Source: Janthinobacterium sp. GW456P (lineage in GTDB: Bacteria; Pseudomonadota; Gammaproteobacteria; Burkholderiales; Burkholderiaceae_D). Taken from it: DNA of 36,173 nt. The translations under genes were made by a program, and so were the position numbers. This document shows positions 33,885-36,173 of this stretch, piece after piece. Position 1 is the first letter of the stretch. Every line of letters begins with the position of its first letter. Below the pieces are notes generated by a model. The model had not been told where the DNA came from, made no database searches, and saw only the letters and a program-made list of their open reading frames with translations. Where the stretch lies: NCBI RefSeq assembly GCF_002127655.1, contig NZ_NEHB01000001.1:508568-544740 (forward strand), in the 5' to 3' direction.

Positions 33885-34865
33885 TCAATCGCCGCTGTCT
33901 TCGTCTTCGTCGGCGCCCTTGGCCGCCTTGCCCCGTTCGGCGTCGACGGCGCGCTGCAGGCGGGCCGCGTCGTGGAAGAAGGCATCCGTCGTGTGATCCG
34001 GGCTCAGGCGCAAGGCCGGCGGGTAGATCGCCGACATGTACGCCTCGTCGGCCAGGCGGCCGCTGATCTGCAGGTTGCTCAGCAAAATCAGGGTTGAGCC
34101 AAGGATGGCCAGCACGACGGCGACGAGGCCGAAGCGGCGCGGATGCTGCGGCTTGATCGTGCACAAATGGTAGTAGATCATGGCGCAGACGATGACGATG
34201 AACATATGCCGTCCGTAGCGCGTCAGCGCTTCCAGCGAGAACGCATACGCCGCCACCTTGCTGCCCAGCTCCCACACTTCCATGGCCAGCAAGCCGCAGC
34301 CGATGATGAACAGGTGGCGGCCGAAGCGCGCCACATGGCCGAACAGGCGGTTTGCCACGGCCCAGACCGACGACCACACGAGGCCGCCGGCCAGCGCGGT
34401 GGCGATGAGCATCAGGTAGGAAATCGGATCGAAGGCATCGGCATCACTCAACCAGTTGCTGAAGGCGGCCGAAGCGCCGATCATGGCCAGGCCGGCGACG
34501 GCCGGGCGCAATCCTTCCCAGTCGTGCCTGGTCGTGTCGCCCAGTTCGGGCGCCACCGGATGGTCGCTGGCGCGCACGCGCAGGCGCGTGTGGCCCAGGC
34601 GCACGATGCTGTTGCCGTTCAAGGCCACTTGCAGTTGCCGCTGTCCCCGGTGGATCACGCCATTCTGGCTGCCCAGGTCGCGCAGCAGCAGGCCGCCTGC
34701 GCCATCGTCCTCGACAATGGCGTGCTCGGCCGCCGTATGCGGATCGTCGAGGATGAAGTCGTTGTCATAGCCGCGGCCGATGCGGATCGGCAGGGATTCC
34801 ATCCGCTGGCGCCGCTGCACCTCGCCATTGTCGGCGAGGATTTCAAGGTAATAGGGCGGCTTCAT
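33885..34865 (-). CDS. Membrane protein with N-terminal FHA domain
   Basis: A 326-residue protein with an N-terminal FHA domain at about 25-95: IRIGRGYDNDFILDD, AEHAIV and LRDLGSQNGVIHRG. FHA domains bind phosphothreonine; here Arg31, His48 and Asn68 are kept, but the usual Ser three residues before the His is Ala45, so binding may be weak or altered. Residues 120-264 hold about five membrane helices, and a soluble acidic end (ADEDEDSGD) follows. It overlaps the upstream protease gene by four bases (ATGA), so the two are translationally coupled. The ligand and role are unknown; a phospho-signal or assembly scaffold in the inner membrane is inferred. Confidence 0.85.
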   Translation of the reverse strand: MKPPYYLEILADNGEVQRRQRMESLPIRIGRGYDNDFILDDPHTAAEHAIVEDDGAGGLLLRDLGSQNGVIHRGQRQLQVALNGNSIVRLGHTRLRVRASDHPVAPELGDTTRHDWEGLRPAVAGLAMIGASAAFSNWLSDADAFDPISYLMLIATALAGGLVWSSVWAVANRLFGHVARFGRHLFIIGCGLLAMEVWELGSKVAAYAFSLEALTRYGRHMFIVIVCAMIYYHLCTIKPQHPRRFGLVAVVLAILGSTLILLSNLQISGRLADEAYMSAIYPPALRLSPDHTTDAFFHDAARLQRAVDAERGKAAKGADEDEDSGD

Positions 34866-36173
34866 GGCTTGTGGCCGCTTTCCCGCGACAGCGCTTCGAG
34901 GAAGGTGCGCGTGACGCGCATGCCGTTGGCGTAGGACACGCCGCGCGCGTCGATGCGGCTTTGCAGGCTCATCAGTGGCTCATCGGTGCTGGCGGCCAGC
35001 AGGGCAAAGTCGTACAGGCCCGTAAACTTGCGGTAGGCGCGCACGCACAGCACGGCGCGCAGGGGCAGGGTCTTGTTTTTGACGAACTGTTCCGTGCATT
35101 GCGGGCCCGTCAGATTCACGCTCTTGTAGCTGCCGAAACTTTCATTCTTGAACGAGGCGCTGGCCAGCTCGGAAAAGCGCAGCGGGCCCAGTTCGCTGCT
35201 GCGCAAGAATTCGTGGCGCATCGACACTTGTCCCGTCTGCAGGGCGCCGGAAATGAAGATGGCCGATTCCATGGCGCAGCTGGTGTTGTCGAGCATATAG
35301 GGCTTGTCGGACTTGACGTTGGAGCGGCCCCAGCAGCGCATCTGGTCGGATTCGCGCACGGGCACGCGGTACGGGCCCATGGCTTTCAGGCTCAGCGGCG
35401 TGTCGAGCAGGCGCGCCAGCATCACTTCCTGGTGCGCCAGCAGTTGCGCCGTCACCAGCGGCTTGAAGTCCTTCGGCGGCTTGCCTTGCAGGGCCACCTT
35501 GGCCAGCAATTGCTGCGCATAGCGGGCCGGCACGAGAAAACTGACGAGTTCGCCGTCGAGGCGTTTCGACACGTTCACGCCCGCGACGTCGCCATTCGCC
35601 GTGACGCTGGGGCCGCCGCTCATGCCGGAATTGATCGGTCCCGTAAACATCAGCTGGTCATAGAAGCTGCGCGTGACGACGCCATTGTACGAGCCTTCCG
35701 AAATGGCGAAGCCCAGATCCAGCGGGTTGCCCATCGAATACAGGTACTGGCCCTGGGTCAGCGGTGCCAGCGCTTCGGGCATCTTGAAAAAGCCCGTGCC
35801 GTGGCGGTTCACGCGCAGCACGGCCAGGTCGTGCAGCACGTCGACGGCCAGCAATTCCACATTGCCGCGCTGGCCGCTGGTGTCGACCCATTCGCCCACA
35901 TAGGTGTCCGGGTCGAGCGCGAACTGGGATACCACGTGATAGTTGCTCACCACCAGGTCGCCCGTGCCGATCAAGAAACCCGAGCCGACCGACGACTGCG
36001 TGCGGCCGTTTTTCAGCAACACGCGCACTTGCAGGATGTCGGCGCGCGCGGCCGTGTACAGTTTTTGCGCGGCCGAGGAGGGCGGCGGCAGGGCCGCATG
36101 TTCGGTGGCGGCGGGCGCGGCGGTGGCCGGCGGCGGTTTGGCGGGGGGAGTCGACGCGGTGGCGGCCGCCGCT
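34862..36173 (-). CDS. Trypsin-like serine protease, 5' end outside the window
   Basis: A protein of the S1 protease fold, at least 437 residues, still open at the right edge of the window. The visible N-terminal part is a long Ala/Pro/Thr-rich linker (about 36105-36173) followed by AAQKLYTAARADILQVRVLL. The protease domain has GSGFLIGTGDLVVSNYHVVSQ (His), LLAVDVLHDLAVLRV (Asp) and GPINSGMSGGPSV (Ser), a complete triad of the HtrA/trypsin type. No PDZ domain follows; instead about 200 residues with several cysteines and no recognised domain. A GTG at 36028 could be read as a start, but the frame runs on without a stop and the linker fits, so it is internal. It is coupled to the FHA gene. Confidence 0.88.
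   Translation of the reverse strand, partial: AAAATASTPPAKPPPATAAPAATEHAALPPPSSAAQKLYTAARADILQVRVLLKNGRTQSSVGSGFLIGTGDLVVSNYHVVSQFALDPDTYVGEWVDTSGQRGNVELLAVDVLHDLAVLRVNRHGTGFFKMPEALAPLTQGQYLYSMGNPLDLGFAISEGSYNGVVTRSFYDQLMFTGPINSGMSGGPSVTANGDVAGVNVSKRLDGELVSFLVPARYAQQLLAKVALQGKPPKDFKPLVTAQLLAHQEVMLARLLDTPLSLKAMGPYRVPVRESDQMRCWGRSNVKSDKPYMLDNTSCAMESAIFISGALQTGQVSMRHEFLRSSELGPLRFSELASASFKNESFGSYKSVNLTGPQCTEQFVKNKTLPLRAVLCVRAYRKFTGLYDFALLAASTDEPLMSLQSRIDARGVSYANGMRVTRTFLEALSRESGHKP

Noticed and set aside
1..36173. Mobile elements, CRISPR arrays, phage genes or integration sites
   Set aside because: No transposase, integrase, regular spacer repeats or direct repeats around tRNA-Leu were seen.

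Overview
The window looks like a chromosomal segment of a GC-rich betaproteobacterium in the Burkholderiales, most likely Oxalobacteraceae (Janthinobacterium, Duganella or Massilia type). Reasons: the nuo operon has fourteen genes with nuoC and nuoD separate and is followed by a DUF2818 gene; tpiA, secG and tRNA-Leu lie just before nuoA; a PEP-CTERM protein is present; and the chemoreceptor ends in an EWEEF docking tail. The genus is inferred from protein likeness and gene order only. I see no insertion sequence, prophage, CRISPR array or integrase. Most of the window is core genome, and the novelty lies in small envelope genes and in intergenic structure.

Left part (1-4541): a lipoprotein with two BamE-like repeats faces away from rpsO and pnp (ribosomal protein S15 and polynucleotide phosphorylase), the classic RNA-metabolism pair, with hairpins between them and a strong terminator after pnp. 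A two-gene unit follows, coding for a secreted protein and a 98-residue protein, both unrecognised.

Middle-left (4542-10845): a dCache-type methyl-accepting chemotaxis protein whose start codon lies in a 12-bp perfect inverted repeat; a 69-residue membrane or exported protein behind a dyad that brackets its -10 box; a DUF2807 beta-helix protein; a Sel1-repeat protein; a PIG3-type quinone oxidoreductase; tpiA behind a good sigma-70 promoter; and secG.

Centre (11037-26286): tRNA-Leu(GAG) with its own promoter and terminator, then nuoA to nuoN for respiratory complex I. A and H and J-N are membrane subunits; B, C, D, E, F, G and I form the redox arm. The genes are mostly coupled by 1-4 base overlaps or short gaps. 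A stable hairpin lies between nuoI and nuoJ. DUF2818 closes the unit before a terminator.

Right part (26305-36173): a Nudix hydrolase, a secreted HELRH-motif protein, ispD and ispF (MEP isoprenoid pathway), a secreted PQQ-type sugar dehydrogenase, and a small unknown gene. Next come a divergent MFS exporter/TetR repressor pair with two matching operators, an MmcQ/YjbR protein, a PEP-CTERM protein with a long structured leader, and a minus-strand pair coding for a trypsin-like protease (cut by the window end) and a membrane FHA protein. No wholly new multi-gene system is evident; the best candidates for new biology are the chemoreceptor start hairpin, the protease/FHA pair, the PEP-CTERM leader and the tRNA-terminator structure.
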